A stretch of DNA of 64,000 bases from Candidatus Gillettellia adelgis (GCA_020541285.1 CP047043.1:558001-622000), one strand, 5' to 3'; numbered from the stretch's first letter, positions 24,571 to 36,402 are shown. Notes: generated by a model from the letters alone, not told the origin. Made by a program: numbers and translations.

Positions 24571-25593
24571 ATGCGCGTATTAGGTATAGAAACATCCTGC
24601 GACGAAACGGGAATTGCAGTGTATGACCAAAAAGTTGGTTTATTAGCTAACCAATTATACAGTCAAGTCAAGCTTCATGCTAACTATGGCGGAGTAGTAC
24701 CGGAATTAGCTTCCCGCGATCATATTCGTAAAATTGTCCCATTAATTCAAGCTGCGCTAAAAGAATCTAAACTATCTTCAGCCGACATTAACGGTGTTGC
24801 CTATACAGCCGGCCCAGGCTTAGTAGGAGCACTGCTAGTCGGGGCGACCATAGGTCGCGCCTTAGCTTTCGCTTGGAAAGTGCCAGCTATACCAGTCCAC
24901 CACATGGAAGGTCATCTATTAGCACCGATGTTAGAAGATCACCCACCAGGTTTTCCATTTGTTGCATTGTTAGTCTCAGGTGGCCATACTCAATTAATTA
25001 GTGTAATGGGAATAGGTAAATATGAGTTACTCGGTGAATCTATTGACGACGCCGCTGGCGAGGCATTTGATAAAACAGCTAAACTACTTGGAATAGATTA
25101 TCCTGGTGGTGCGATATTATCAAAGATAGCACAACAGGGTAAAGCAGATCGCTTTATTTTCCCCCGACCAATGACCGATCGTCCTGGTTTAGACTTTAGC
25201 TTTTCTGGGTTAAAAACCTTTGCTGCTAACACTGTGCGAGCCAATAATAACGAGCATCAGACATGTGCCGATATCGCTCGTGCTTTTGAAGACGCCGTAA
25301 TAGATACATTAGCGATAAAATGCAAACGTGCATTAAAGCAAACTGGATTCAGAAATTTAGTTATGGGTGGTGGTGTGAGCGCTAATCATGCGTTACGCAC
25401 AAAAATGTCGGTGATAATGAAAAAATGCAATATAAATGTATTTTACGCTCGTCCGGAATTTTGTACCGACAATGGTGCAATGATCGCCTATGCTGGTATG
25501 GTACGCTTCAAAAGTGATGCTAACCAGGAGCTAACTATTGTAGTACGGCCACGCTGGTCATTGGAAGATCTAAATCCTGTAGAAAGTATCTAG
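24571..25593 (+). CDS. tsaD: tRNA N6-threonylcarbamoyladenosine transferase TsaD
   Basis: TsaD, with TsaB and TsaE, transfers the threonylcarbamoyl group to A37 of ANN-decoding tRNAs. The ATG at 24571 gives [14 protein letters not shown] as in E. coli (340 aa against 337); an upstream ATG at 24559 in the same frame is less likely. The metal ligands H111 and H115 (HMEGH) are at E. coli positions. ASKHA-fold motifs are present: [19 protein letters not shown] and [13 protein letters not shown]. No good ribosome binding site is visible. It converges on plsY with 21 bp between them. TsaB and TsaE must be encoded elsewhere. Confidence 0.97.
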   Translation: MRVLGIETSCDETGIAVYDQKVGLLANQLYSQVKLHANYGGVVPELASRDHIRKIVPLIQAALKESKLSSADINGVAYTAGPGLVGALLVGATIGRALAFAWKVPAIPVHHMEGHLLAPMLEDHPPGFPFVALLVSGGHTQLISVMGIGKYELLGESIDDAAGEAFDKTAKLLGIDYPGGAILSKIAQQGKADRFIFPRPMTDRPGLDFSFSGLKTFAANTVRANNNEHQTCADIARAFEDAVIDTLAIKCKRALKQTGFRNLVMGGGVSANHALRTKMSVIMKKCNINVFYARPEFCTDNGAMIAYAGMVRFKSDANQELTIVVRPRWSLEDLNPVESI

Positions 25594-25614
25594 ATTAGAT
25601 GATTTAATTATTTA

Positions 25615-26253
25615 TTAGTCATCTTGACCGTTATTATTCTTTTTTATGTCACACTTTTTTTTCAAGATCTTCCCCCATATCTTCCTCTCTTTACCACGCC
25701 ATAAGCGTCGGATATTATCTTGATGTCTTATGAGAATAAGACACGCAAGTGTTGCTACGGGAAAGGTAAGTTGTGGTTTAGTCCACCAGACATAGAACAG
25801 TGAGATGATCGCACTTACGATAGAACCCAGCGAAGAATAACCTGTAAGTAATATCGTTAATAGCCATACGCTGATCAGTAGACCAACTAAGTCCCAGTGG
25901 ATTGGCGCAACAGCGCCTAAGGCTGTTGCTACGCCCTTGCCACCGTGAAAATGGAAGAATATAGGGTAGATATGCCCTAAGCAAGCAACAATTGCCGTAA
26001 GCCCTACATATAACGGAGTAATGTTCAGTTTGTAAGCTAGCCAGACTGGTAGCGTGCCTTTTAGTATATCAAGTAGTAACACGGATGCGGCTGTAAGACG
26101 TCCGCCTATACGCAAGACGTTAGTTACTCCAGGATTTTTTGAACCATATTTACGTGGATCAGGTAACCTTGCGATCCGACACACTAAAATTGCACTAGAA
26201 ACTGAGCCACACAGATAAGCAAAGATAATTATGCCACATGCGATAGCACTCAT
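25615..26253 (-). CDS. plsY: Glycerol-3-phosphate acyltransferase PlsY
   Basis: PlsY is an inner-membrane enzyme that acylates glycerol-3-phosphate from acyl-phosphate (made by PlsX), the first step of phosphatidic acid synthesis. The 212-residue protein has five to six hydrophobic segments. It has the family loops [14 protein letters not shown] (SGNxGxTNxxR type), [18 protein letters not shown] and [14 protein letters not shown]. The C-terminal tail is Lys/Asn-rich and longer than in E. coli (205 aa), an AT-drift effect. The start [17 protein letters not shown] matches E. coli. The next gene upstream on the ancestral map is folB, now a pseudogene. It works with CdsA and Psd, also encoded in this window. 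Confidence 0.96.
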   Translation of the reverse strand: MSAIACGIIIFAYLCGSVSSAILVCRIARLPDPRKYGSKNPGVTNVLRIGGRLTAASVLLLDILKGTLPVWLAYKLNITPLYVGLTAIVACLGHIYPIFFHFHGGKGVATALGAVAPIHWDLVGLLISVWLLTILLTGYSSLGSIVSAIISLFYVWWTKPQLTFPVATLACLILIRHQDNIRRLWRGKERKIWGKILKKKCDIKKNNNGQDD

Positions 26254-26358
26254 AATGTGATTCTCTTGAATCAGAGTTATTTATTAGAAAAATATCAAAG
26301 GTAACATATATTCCACTAGAAGTCATATCTAGTAAATACTATAATAGTGCATCGCATT

Positions 26359-26715
26359 ATAGATATCGTTTGGTGCTCAAGGGCTTACCTTCATTACTGT
26401 TATTGATATCTAGAAATTAGAAAAACATCCGTCAGACGCTAATGTTAGATGCTGAAATTAGCGGGGGATAACTGTTAATCTTTCACTAGTAATAAGATTA
26501 ATGGCTGTGTGAGTTAGGCTGATATCGGCAATGTTATTATATAGTATGACGAGCAAAATTATTTTTCATAAGTGGAGCGAGTAGAGGAGAAGATATCTAA
26601 GATATTATAGGAACGTTTTTATTCCATATGGGTATACATCAAGAGCAACACATGAGCTGATATGATATATACAAGTTAGGTTGATGCGATTATTGAACGT
26701 ATTTATGCTATATAA
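26359..26715 (+). pseudogene. folB: Decayed folB (dihydroneopterin aldolase)
   Basis: FolB converts dihydroneopterin to 6-hydroxymethyl-dihydropterin in folate synthesis. The ghost lies exactly where E. coli has folB, divergent from plsY. The ancestral start appears as ATA GAT ATC GTT (26359, matching MDIV). From 26512 a single frame reads ADIGNVI (E. coli YADIAETVV), VERVEEKISKIL (VERVAEEVAELL), ERFYSIWVYIK (ARFNSPWVRIK) and VDAIIER (VGVIIERG), with at least five in-frame stops. A frameshift lies before it, where LTFITVIDI matches LSVITTIGVY. The distance from the start to the first match is exactly that of E. coli. It cannot encode an enzyme. Confidence 0.9.
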
Positions 26716-27146
26716 TATTTTATAATTCTTCTTTAGATCTGATCATAATATATACTTATGGTACTGATACTGATAAATATATTTTTGATTTATGTCAAGA
26801 TCTTATCTTGAAGAAAAGAACATTTACAGATATTTATTGTTATTTATGTAACTATTTTAATGGTGCTGGTTGTAATGAAACACTTCACGTATATAGGTCG
26901 TGGTATTAACGCGACTTTTTTAACAGGCAGACACTACATTATACGCCTGTAATATTGCACATTATAGATGTATCAGCGACCTCGTGTACCACTGATCGGT
27001 ATTTAGGAATAAACTGTGTAAATTTACGAATATATCTATAAGGTTTATTCTAGATCTAAGTGGATTTCTGGTTAAATTATTGTTCAGTTGTGATTTTTCA
27101 AAGTGTGTAATACAGCGCGGACAGGAGTTTTATATAACTTACAAGA
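26716..27146. other. folB-cca spacer, possible uppP relic
   Basis: E. coli has uppP (undecaprenyl-pyrophosphate phosphatase) between folB and cca. Only 430 bp remain here, too short for uppP. A frame at 26863-26951 reads VLVVMKHF and YIGRGINATF, faintly like the UppP C-terminus. I do not consider this proven. Confidence 0.35.
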
Positions 27147-28412
27147 TTAATCATTGACAAAAATTTCTTCTGCCTGATTTTTTATGATATTTTGTGTGAG
27201 TTTCCAGTTAGAGAGCACTTTTAGCCGCCGTCGTGTGAGTTCATTGTGGATTTCAAGACCTTGTATCCCACTGGCTATAAGGTCTTGAATTGATATCGTT
27301 TTGGCCATCTGATATGCCTGACGTAGATAATCGCCTTGTGGGTATGGGTGTTTCTCAAAGCCAGCACGGCCACGTACATCAGCTTCGCTACTTAGAATAA
27401 TTTGCGTCAGCCGATGGGGTTTGCGCCATACATCAATGGCATTAAAAAAATGAAGTAGTATTTTAGGGTGCAGTTTATCTACTATATGAATGATATCATG
27501 ATACTCGGCCACTAACTTTGCTACATCTCGAACTACATTAGGTACGCGAAAACGTTGGCAAAACTGCTCTACCAAACGAACACTAGCTCGCCCATGTCCG
27601 TGGTGGTGCGGCCAGAATTTCTTAGGTGTTAATCCTTTTCCAAGATCGTGACACAGTACAGAAAAACGTACTTCAAGATCTAGGCTAAGCTGAGCAGCAA
27701 TGGCTAACGCCATCATAGTATGAATACCAGTATCGATTTCTGGATGCCATTTAGCAGGTGCTGGTACACCAAATAACGCATTGATCTCTGGGAACAACAT
27801 CATGAGAGCATCGCATTCGCGCAGCACTTGGAAATAAATATGTGGATGCTGGCCTTGTAGAGCTTTTTTTGTTTCTTGCCATATCCGCTCGGATGTTAGT
27901 GCAGCTAACTCGCCACTGTGTGCCATATAGCGCATCAATTCAAGAGTTTCATCTGCAATCCTGAATTGCAGATGGGCGAAGCGAGCAGCAAAACGTGCTA
28001 CGCGTAATATACGCAGGGGATCCTCAGAAAAAGCATCAGAAATATGTCGTAGTATACGTGATTGTAAATCACCGATACCTTGATAAGGATCAATTAGTAT
28101 ACCTTCGGCAGAACGGGCAATGGCGTTAATCGTTAGATCCCGCCGTAGGAGGTCTTCTTCTAATGTAATATTTGGTGACGCATGACATGCAAAAGCGGTG
28201 TAACCATGTCCCAATTTACGTTCAGTACGTGCTAGCGCGTATTCTTCGTGGGTATCGGGATGAATAAACACTGGGAAGTCTCTGCCAATTTGCTGATAGC
28301 CGATAGCCAGAAGATCTGACGGCGTAGCGCCCACTACTACCCAATCTCGGTCAAATGTTGGTATGTTGAGTAATGTATCTCGGACCGCACCACCAACCAG
28401 GTAAATCTTCAT
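27147..28412 (-). CDS. cca: CCA-adding tRNA nucleotidyltransferase
   Basis: Cca adds or repairs the 3' CCA of tRNAs from CTP and ATP. The 421-residue protein (E. coli 412) has the class II nucleotidyltransferase head LVGGAVRD with catalytic D21 and D23 (FDRDW), RRDLTINA, and [18 protein letters not shown]. The C-terminal HD phosphohydrolase domain is also present ([21 protein letters not shown]), typical of gammaproteobacterial Cca with extra phosphatase activities. The start has a good ribosome binding site (AGGAG, 6 nt upstream). The position between folB and hldE is ancestral. Confidence 0.97.
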   Translation of the reverse strand: MKIYLVGGAVRDTLLNIPTFDRDWVVVGATPSDLLAIGYQQIGRDFPVFIHPDTHEEYALARTERKLGHGYTAFACHASPNITLEEDLLRRDLTINAIARSAEGILIDPYQGIGDLQSRILRHISDAFSEDPLRILRVARFAARFAHLQFRIADETLELMRYMAHSGELAALTSERIWQETKKALQGQHPHIYFQVLRECDALMMLFPEINALFGVPAPAKWHPEIDTGIHTMMALAIAAQLSLDLEVRFSVLCHDLGKGLTPKKFWPHHHGHGRASVRLVEQFCQRFRVPNVVRDVAKLVAEYHDIIHIVDKLHPKILLHFFNAIDVWRKPHRLTQIILSSEADVRGRAGFEKHPYPQGDYLRQAYQMAKTISIQDLIASGIQGLEIHNELTRRRLKVLSNWKLTQNIIKNQAEEIFVND

Positions 28413-31025
28413 AATTCACTCCTGCATTTATCTTTATGTTTTATATTTATCAATAATTATCGAAATGGTCTGTTTTATTAAATAATAAATTTATTATATG
28501 TGTTAAATAATTTGAGTTATTAAATAATAGGAGCACGTCGAAATATGAATTAACAACCGATTTGCATGGTGACTTTATTCACTGAACACTAAGCCTCAAA
28601 GAAATGAGTAATTTTAGTCACTCATACTAGTGAGTGAAAACGCTAGAAAAACGAACGCATATACAACCTAGAGATATGAAATATTTTAGATGATATAAAT
28701 AAACAATAAAATATTAACGCTGTACTATAATAAGTACAGACTGTACTTGTTCGTTTAACACTGGTTATCGTAGGTTTAAAATAAGATGCAAAAATGATAA
28801 AATCAATAAGAGGTTAGTGCTGATAAGACTAATGTCTAGCGTGTTATTCGATCCTCTTTGCATTTTAACTATGATGGATGTGATTTAATATGTCAACTAG
28901 AGTTAAATATTTTTGAGCCGCAACACACACAATCGAGAAAGCAAGTATTTTACGCAGATCATTGCGTGAGATTTATATGATAGAGTTTCTATAATTGCGG
29001 ATATAGTTGTAGCGTATGTGCTGAATTATATTAAACAATGCAGCTTCTTTAGTAGCGTTACCTAGTAGGTGTGGTGTAGAGACGTTGAGTCTTTTTTGTG
29101 GCTAAGCATTTATAAGGTAATGTATACGTAAGTGAATTATTTTAATCTTAATTTATTAAAAATACTAGAGCATTTAGTTCAGTCGACCAAAGTAAAAATT
29201 TAAACAGATACATTACTTGTCGTGACTGCTCGAATCAGTGATGTAGTGTGTATTATGTAAAAATGTTTCTGTAATTCGTACAATGCAGAAGGAAGGAATT
29301 TTGGTGAGATAATATTAATGAATATTAACTAATAATCAAGCAGATTATAACTGCCACTCGCTATTTAACTTGCCATGCTATGGCAGTCTTAAATTGTATA
29401 TATTTACTTGACTTAAAGTCAAGTTGCTTTAAGCACGGAGCGTAAACATTAATATTTTGAAATAATCTCGTTAACTCTGGATAATATATTCAGTAAAATG
29501 GTGTGATGTTTATCTAAATGTTGTTATACAAAAAAAATAGCTGTTGCATCTTCTAATGCATTATTTATAAATACTCTTATCGGCTTCATATTGTGGTTAT
29601 ATAAAATACGTAGTGATATTTTATATTTGTTCCTTTTAGTTAATTTGTCGTTAGTTTCCGTAGTAATCACTTATTATGACAAGGACAGTCGGCAATGTTC
29701 AAGTTATTTGATGAGTTCTGTATTGTAATAAATAAGCGATGTTTACTATTGCGCATGTAATTCTTGCAGATTATCGTGACAGGTAGATTTCCAAGCTTAG
29801 TACTCCAATAACGTTCGGACGGATATGGTGTCTTTGGGTTTCGATGATCTTGGGTTATTTTATTAGTCGCATAGAAATATTTGTGTTTCCTCATGTTAAA
29901 TCAATACTGTTAATTCAGTAAGATAAGTTTGTTGTGGCTTATTTCAATATTTGTATTTTATAACTTTTTATAATTGTATATTGATATCTTACTATGTTGA
30001 CGTGAAACAGTCAACTGTTTAGTAAACGAGCATTATAATACAAATATTGAGTCATATACGAACGATACTACGAATACTTCATGTTCATTAAAAACTCTAA
30101 CAAGAGCTTAGGTTTTTATGGAATTTTAATCTATTAGATTCGGTTAATTAGTTCTGTAATTTTTAGTATGTTTAAATGGATGCTCAAGACTAAGTACAGG
30201 TTGTAGTGCATATTATTTACCTTCTTACTAATATATTTATGCACTGAAACTTTATAAACAGCAGTACCTCAGTGAATATTTTGAATCCCAGTTATTAAAA
30301 ATGAGCAGAATAGTATTGTACGAAATTATGTTATCTTCTGTTGAAGCATTTATAAAAAAGATGAATGAAAGTTACCTTATGTCTACAAGTAAGCGAAAAT
30401 TTTGCGGTTGTATAATAGTAAGTTGCTTATACAGCATGCATCATCTTTAATATTTTATAGATATATAGTGCTATAAGTTTCTTATAAACGTAACAAGATT
30501 ATTTTATAAGTAAAGTAGCACGATTTTCTCATATATAGTCAATAGCTACTACTAATAAATCACTAAAAGAAGTACTCTAGCAAAGTTAGAGGTGAATTTG
30601 TTGTCATTAAATACTACGAAATATACATTGGTTAAATGATATGATGGATTATAAATCTGAAGTAGCGCAACACAGTTTTCTTGTATTGCAGGCGTTTATA
30701 TTAAAATATGTCGCAATACACGCGAGCACTTAACAAAAGATGTGTAAGGTGGCATGAGCTTACATTCTGAATATTTTTAAGTGTATTGCGTATATGCTAG
30801 TGTTAGTAAAATTATATTTGCCATACTGCAAACCATAAGCGATAGTCATGGAGAAAAATACCAGGAATTCATGTTTATATCACTTCTATTAAACAGAAGG
30901 TTAAACTTTCAATAGTGCAGGTGATTAATTCTAGGATTATATAGTAGTACATGGATGGTGTGGGGTATGAATATGGTTAATGTATATATAATTTTCAGTA
31001 TGACAGTATAATTTGGAGTAACTAG
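28413..31025. other. Large cca-hldE spacer where glnE once lay
   Basis: In E. coli ygiM, ygiF and glnE separate cca from hldE, with glnE directly upstream of hldE. These 2.6 kb hold no open gene. One GC-richer patch at 30632-30700 may be a trace of glnE (see findings). Small palindromes occur at 28618-28637 and 29406-29424 (the latter ACTTGACTTAAAGTCAAGT). No promoter for hldE can be assigned with confidence, though TATAAT occurs just upstream of its ribosome binding site. Confidence 0.5.
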
Positions 31026-32474
31026 ATGAAAAGTGCACCGCCTGATTTTCGTCATGCTGATGTGCTAGTGGTAGGGGATGTTATGTTGGATCGTTATTGG
31101 TATGGTCCAACTAATGGTATTTCACCAGAAGCTCCCGTGCCGGTTGTTAAGATTAATATGATTGAAGATTGCCCTGGCGGTGCGGCTAATGTGGCAATGA
31201 ATATTTCTTCTCTGGGTGCTAATGCACGTCTTGTGGGGTTAATAGGAGTTGACGATGCAGCAAGGACGCTGAGTGCTAAACTAAATGCTACGAATGTATA
31301 CTGTGATTTTATTTTAGTGCCGACGCATCCAACTGTTATAAAATTGCGTGTGCTGTCACGCAATCAACAGCTTATCCGTCTCGACTTTGAAAAGAGTTTC
31401 TCTAACGTGGATACGCAGCCAATATTAACGCGTATTCAACAGATATTACCACAAATCAGTGTATTGGTGTTATCAGATTATGCCAAAGGCGCACTAACGC
31501 AAGTGCAGAGTATTATAAAACTTGCACGAACCGCTAAGGTACCCGTGCTCATTGACCCTAAGGGTTCTAATTTTAGGCGTTATCGAGGCGCGACATTGCT
31601 AACGCCAAATTTATCTGAATTTGAATCAGTCGTGGGTCATTGTAAAGATGATGCTGAATTAGTGGCACGCGGCATGAAGTTACTTGTTGACTTATCATGT
31701 TCTGCATTACTTGTAACCCGTTCTGAGCACGGCATGACCTTATTGCAACACAAAAGGTTGCCTATACATTTGCCTACCCAAGCTCAGGAAGTATTTGATG
31801 TAACCGGCGCTGGTGATACAGTAATTGGGGTTTTGGGTGCTGCTTTAGCTGCAGGTAACTCGTTGGAAGAATCGTGTTTTCTAGCCAATGCTGCCGCTGG
31901 CGTTGTGGTGGGTAAATTAGGTACTGCTAGTGTTTCGTCTGTTGAGCTAGAAAAAGCTGTGCATGGTCGCACTAAAATTAGCTTTGGAATAATGACGGAA
32001 ACTCAATTAAAAATCGCAGTGGCTCAGGTACGTCAGCATGGTGAAAAAGTAGTAATGACTAACGGAGTTTTCGATATTTTGCATGCTGGTCATGTCTCTT
32101 ATCTAGAAGATGCCAGGAAACTAGGTGATCGTTTGATCATAGCGGTCAATAGTGATGCTTCTACTAGGCGGCTCAAGGGTGTAAATCGCCCGATTAATAC
32201 ACTAGAGCAACGTATGATCGTACTAAGGGCACTAGAAGTGGTAGATTGGATTGTATCATTCGAAGAAGATACTCCAGAGCGCTTAATTGCCAATATTCTG
32301 CCAGATTTTCTTGTGAAAGGCGGTGATTATAAGCCAGAAGATATTGCTGGTAGCACAGAAGTATGGAAGAATGGTGGCGATGTTAAAGTGTTAAACTTTA
32401 AATACGGTTTATCGACTACCAATATTGTTGTAGCCACCAAAGATCATTGTGTTAAAAATAATTACGAGCAGTAA
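31026..32474 (+). CDS. hldE: Bifunctional heptose-7-P kinase / heptose-1-P adenylyltransferase
   Basis: HldE performs two steps to ADP-heptose, the precursor of the LPS inner core. The first is phosphorylation of D-glycero-beta-D-manno-heptose 7-phosphate; the second is adenylylation of the 1-phosphate. The N-terminal ribokinase-type domain (about 1-318) ends with the anion-hole and base motif GAGDTVIG (D264). The C-terminal cytidylyltransferase-like domain (about 342-475) has the HxGH motif HAGH (H353, H356) and TRRLKG. Both halves are intact at 482 aa (E. coli 477). GGAG lies 7 nt before the ATG. Its retention implies the cell still makes at least a heptose-bearing LPS core. Confidence 0.98.
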   Translation: MKSAPPDFRHADVLVVGDVMLDRYWYGPTNGISPEAPVPVVKINMIEDCPGGAANVAMNISSLGANARLVGLIGVDDAARTLSAKLNATNVYCDFILVPTHPTVIKLRVLSRNQQLIRLDFEKSFSNVDTQPILTRIQQILPQISVLVLSDYAKGALTQVQSIIKLARTAKVPVLIDPKGSNFRRYRGATLLTPNLSEFESVVGHCKDDAELVARGMKLLVDLSCSALLVTRSEHGMTLLQHKRLPIHLPTQAQEVFDVTGAGDTVIGVLGAALAAGNSLEESCFLANAAAGVVVGKLGTASVSSVELEKAVHGRTKISFGIMTETQLKIAVAQVRQHGEKVVMTNGVFDILHAGHVSYLEDARKLGDRLIIAVNSDASTRRLKGVNRPINTLEQRMIVLRALEVVDWIVSFEEDTPERLIANILPDFLVKGGDYKPEDIAGSTEVWKNGGDVKVLNFKYGLSTTNIVVATKDHCVKNNYEQ

Positions 32475-33680
32475 CCATGTGCTAGTCTAATTAAATAAAA
32501 GAGTACATTTTAACTTAATTAGTGATATATAGTATCGCGCAGATTTTAAATAGTACTTAGGGAACACATGAATGTGTGCAGAGTAACACTATTTTCTTGT
32601 TTGATAGAAGTTTTAATTGATCTTATGCTCTAGTTCTATTACACCTTTTTAACAATGTTAGTTGCGCAGGTATAATGCAATAGCACCTACATTTGCATAT
32701 TAGGTGTTTCATGTGTAACTCAGTTCAAACTAATTCACTGTAACCGCAATATCTGATAGATTTCATACCCGCAATTTCATATGCGCTTTTAAGTATGGAT
32801 TTATGAATTCGACGTGTTATTTTTCAATTTTTAGATCCATCTCGGTGTATTCTCTTAAAGAATTGCATAATTACCTTCTAACTGTAATGTAAGGGTTGTC
32901 GAATAAAATTTACCTTTTCATGCGTGATAGCACGATCCTTGTAAGATACTGATAGTTATCATGAATATTTAAAGTATTATAGCATGATCTCTAAAGAGAT
33001 CATTAGTACTTCGTATAAGTACTTCATATTTCAGGAAGATAGCAAAAAAAATAATGACAAACCAATTTAAATAGCGCTCATATAAAACTAACAAGATCTG
33101 CGTTGAATTTTTCTAGATAAGCAATACCAAATCTCATGCTAATGCAAATAAAAATATAATAGCATATACTGAATGTATTTGAAGTAGTGTTTTTGAAACA
33201 AACAACAAGTTAATAATGATAATATAAAAGAGTTTCCGTTAATAAACCTGGATGCTTTCAAGAAAAAGACGTGGTATTTATTGAGATCACATGATCACTA
33301 CGAGGTACTAATGTTACCTTTTCATGCACGATGTCTTGGAATTGTTTTATTATAAAAGGTGTTAGGAAGAAAAATATTATTAGGTTAGAAATAATAGCGA
33401 TTTTGCTATACCAAAGATACTATAGTCGAGTAATATACTGATCTTAATGGCATATTATGGGTACGCTACTACACACTATTACGAAAAAACTAATAATGAT
33501 CTTCAGCTACTGAAGCATGTTACTACGAGTTAATCGCATAGTGTACCCTTATAGTTTTCAATAGAAAAGTAGCAATATCTATTGAGTTTATGACACTGCA
33601 GTTATTTTTATTGACGCTACTAACTAGACCGGACTATTTTTTGATTGTAATAATCTATACTTTTCATTGAGGTACTTGCC
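32475..33680. other. hldE-ribB(pseudo) spacer with tandem hairpins
   Basis: About 1.2 kb with no gene. Two adjacent hairpins lie at 32984-33003 and 33005-33023 (listed). E. coli ribB has an FMN riboswitch leader; I looked for its conserved segments upstream of the ribB ghost and saw none. Confidence 0.5.
32984..33023. repeat. Two tandem hairpins
   Basis: The first hairpin pairs ATGATCTCT (32984-32992) with AGAGATCAT (32995-33003) across two A. The second pairs AGTACTT (33005-33011) with AAGTACT (33017-33023) across CGTAT. They are separated by one base. They lie about 510 bp past hldE. The role is unknown. Confidence 0.6.
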
Positions 33681-34332
33681 ATGGGATAATAAACGATTTT
33701 TAGATTAAGGTACACCGATAGAGCTTGTTGAAAGTGCGATTGATGCATTGCGTTACGCAAAAATTGTGATAGTACTTGATGACACACACCACGACAATAA
33801 GCGGCATATAATTTTCGTAACTCAAGCTACAATTGTTGAGCAGATGGCACGGACTAATTCGATAAAGAAGCGGTATTTTATTCCTGTATATCACTGCAGA
33901 TCGTGGTCAGTATCTCGATCTTTCGGTGACGGTTAGCAATTACTTTAACCAGTTCCCTGCCGTCTTTACTATAAGTATTGAAGCGGGGTACATAGTGTTA
34001 CCACTAGAGTTTCTGAGAATTAACGCCTCCGAATTATGCACACAGCTATTTCTGATATAAAGCTAAGCATGACGATGTAAACCGTCAAGAACATGTGTCT
34101 TGCTATTGCAGAACAACAGGGATGTATTGGTCGATGTGATCATGCTAAGTAGCATTTTTGTAACATGGCTAGCCAAGAACCTGCTAGTGTTTTATGTGAA
34201 CCGACCAACGATAATAACAACAGGTTTCAGACTTTAGAAGTGATAACATTCACTAAGCAAAACAGTGTGATACTGTTGAGCATTGAATATTTTCTGGTTT
34301 ATTGCCGAGCTGACGAGCAGAAATTTAGATAA
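33681..34332 (+). pseudogene. ribB: Decayed ribB (3,4-dihydroxy-2-butanone 4-phosphate synthase)
   Basis: RibB makes the four-carbon precursor of riboflavin from ribulose 5-phosphate. The span is 652 bp against 654 bp in E. coli, so the gene died by point changes and tiny indels. Frame 1 reads ELVESAIDALR, VIVLDD and IVEQMA (E. coli ERVENALAALR, VMVLDD, TVEQMA). After a frameshift near 33870, LYITADRGQYLDL and FTISIEA match CLCITEDRRKQLDL and FTVTIEA. Further on DVNRQEHV matches DLNRPGHV. The tail reads EPASVLCEPTNDNN, VITFTKQNSVILLSIE and LVYCRADEQK (KPAGVLCELTNDDG, IEFANKHNMALVTIE, LVAYRQAHERK). Early TAA TAA stops follow the ATG. It lies beyond hldE on the ancestral map, as in E. coli. Confidence 0.92.
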
Positions 34333-35643
34333 AATGAATTACTATCCTTGATGTATATTTGTATTGATCAAGAACCTTGGTTAGCAAAGAGTACTAAAAT
34401 ACTGGTGTAATAAACATAGGGTGATCAGCCAATGACTCTGATAGAACTCGTTTTATAGTGCAGATCTGTTGCTCACTAATTTTGGAGTAATACGTAGTGA
34501 CCTCGAAGTTAGAGTAATAGATAAAAATATTAAATAATTATATTTTTATTACATAATCGTATAACACATTGATTAGTTAATTTTTCATTACTTTTATATT
34601 GCAATTTTTGTATAAAAGCAGTAGATTAGTTATATAATTAATTGAAGGCAAATTTATATTTTAGTACAATAAATGCGAAGTAACTTTAACAATTCGGTAA
34701 CCGCATTAACAGCCAGGATAGGCATTTTACATTAAGTATGATGTTTAGATTAATGTTAACTAGCGCACGATAGACTTGATCAACTAACAGCAAATATTGT
34801 GAGTGGAAAGCTCCTGCAAGTAAAGTTTGCATAGATTATTAATTATTTAATTTTGTAGTTTAAAAGACATTACTCTTGCTCGTGTACCCTCATAATTTCT
34901 TGCATAAATTAGACCTTGATTGTTACGTCATTTTTAATAAATAACCTTAAAGGTTTGATTCTATCTTAAGATTTTTCTTATTGTATCAGAAGGTTCAGTA
35001 TAGTGCATTGAGATCATAGTGTACACTTAGCTTAGAGTGTGATGATATCACTTTCTATCAGTGGACATATTAACAGATGAATTTGTTAGCCTTGATTGGA
35101 TATCCTGATATTGCTATTCGGAACCAAACTATCTTATATGCCGAGATTAGATTATAATTCTTGAGTAATTAGGTCGCTGAGCGCCATCGTAAGTGAAAGT
35201 TATAATAAAATCAAGTATCTCTTACTAAAGATAGAGACTATAAGAAAATATTCATGCATTCTGCGGAATGCAGGTATCACCATTATATTATTAGATACGA
35301 CGCTTGTTATTCATGTAAATGCTTTATATTAATAGTAAATAGATTAAGTATTACGTTTTTCATACATTCGATTTTATATAAAATTTAAATTTTTAGAAAG
35401 ATGTACCGATTCAATATAATAAATCAAGGAATTATTTTAGAAATACGATACTCTTTAACAATAAATCAAGGGAAACTTTCTAGTTTAATTTGTTTTAAAC
35501 ACTCCATCAACAATGCGTAAGTGTACAGTAATTCATAGAGACAATACTCAGTTATAGCGTTGTTCTCTGGGTCCAACAATAGCTTGGAATAGGGTATAAT
35601 CATCTGCTAATTTCTTTTGTTTTCTCAATGCCAAGGAGTTCGC
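34333..35643. other. Spacer between ribB remnant and yciC
   Basis: About 1.3 kb of AT-rich DNA with no recognised gene, RNA or repeat. It contains the junction between the hldE-ribB block and the yciC block, which are far apart in E. coli. Confidence 0.5.
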
Positions 35644-36402
35644 ATGCCTATCACCGCCAATATTTTGTACTGTGACAGTTTTAATTTTTTTCGTAACCAA
35701 CTAACCAGCATTGTAATGCTAGCTTTATTGACCGCGCTTATCTCTATGCTCCTTAACCAAGCGTTTAGCACTGACGTTGAGATGTTAAAGATCATGAATA
35801 TCACACAAGGTGACTTTGCTACATCATCTGGTGTTAGTGTTCAGGAATTTATTCAAAAGATGACGCCAGAAGAACAATTAATGATGCTAAAAGCATTAGC
35901 AGTAGCTACATTTTCTGCTTTAATAGGTTATGCACTTTTGATTGGAGGAATACTAACACTACTACGCTTAGTGTCGCAAGGACAACGCACAAGCGCGTTA
36001 TGTGCTATTGTCGGTTCTGCTCCAGCGTTACCACGCTTATTTCTATTATTATTTATTTGTAGTGTATTAATCCAACTAGGTTTGAGGTTATGTATAGTCC
36101 CTGGTGTGATTATGGCAATCGCCTTCTCATTGGCATCAATTATTATTACTACGGATAAAAAAGGCGTATTTGATTCGATGAAACTAAGCTGCCAGATAGC
36201 CTTTGTTAATGTGCGGGTAATCGTACCGGCGATGGCACTCTGGTTAGCAGCTAAGCTACTGTTGCTGTTTGTATTGAGTCAACAATCACTGTTAACACCT
36301 AATGCTGCGCACTTAGTGTTAACCGTATTAAGTAACTTGATTTCTGCTTTGCTATTAATTTATCTGTTCCGCTTGTATATGTTATTACACAGCGAGTTGT
36401 AG
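35644..36402 (+). CDS. yciC: YciC family (UPF0259) inner-membrane protein
   Basis: This is a polytopic inner-membrane protein of the enterobacterial YciC family; its biochemical function is not established. The start at 35644 (MPITANILYCDSFNFFRNQ) has AAGGAG 7 nt upstream and matches E. coli YciC; a TTG at 35617 in the same frame lacks support. The length is 252 aa against 247. About six hydrophobic segments are seen. Family stretches are APALPRLFLLLF, VVPG-like CIVPGVIMAIAFSLA, and the C-terminus SNLISALLLIYLFRLYMLL, which is nearly invariant. In E. coli yciC is followed by yciB, and the next DNA here looks like a decayed yciB. Confidence 0.93.
   Translation: MPITANILYCDSFNFFRNQLTSIVMLALLTALISMLLNQAFSTDVEMLKIMNITQGDFATSSGVSVQEFIQKMTPEEQLMMLKALAVATFSALIGYALLIGGILTLLRLVSQGQRTSALCAIVGSAPALPRLFLLLFICSVLIQLGLRLCIVPGVIMAIAFSLASIIITTDKKGVFDSMKLSCQIAFVNVRVIVPAMALWLAAKLLLLFVLSQQSLLTPNAAHLVLTVLSNLISALLLIYLFRLYMLLHSEL

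Noticed and set aside
33300-33680. FMN riboswitch upstream of the ribB ghost
   Set aside because: E. coli ribB has one, but none of the conserved segments is visible here.
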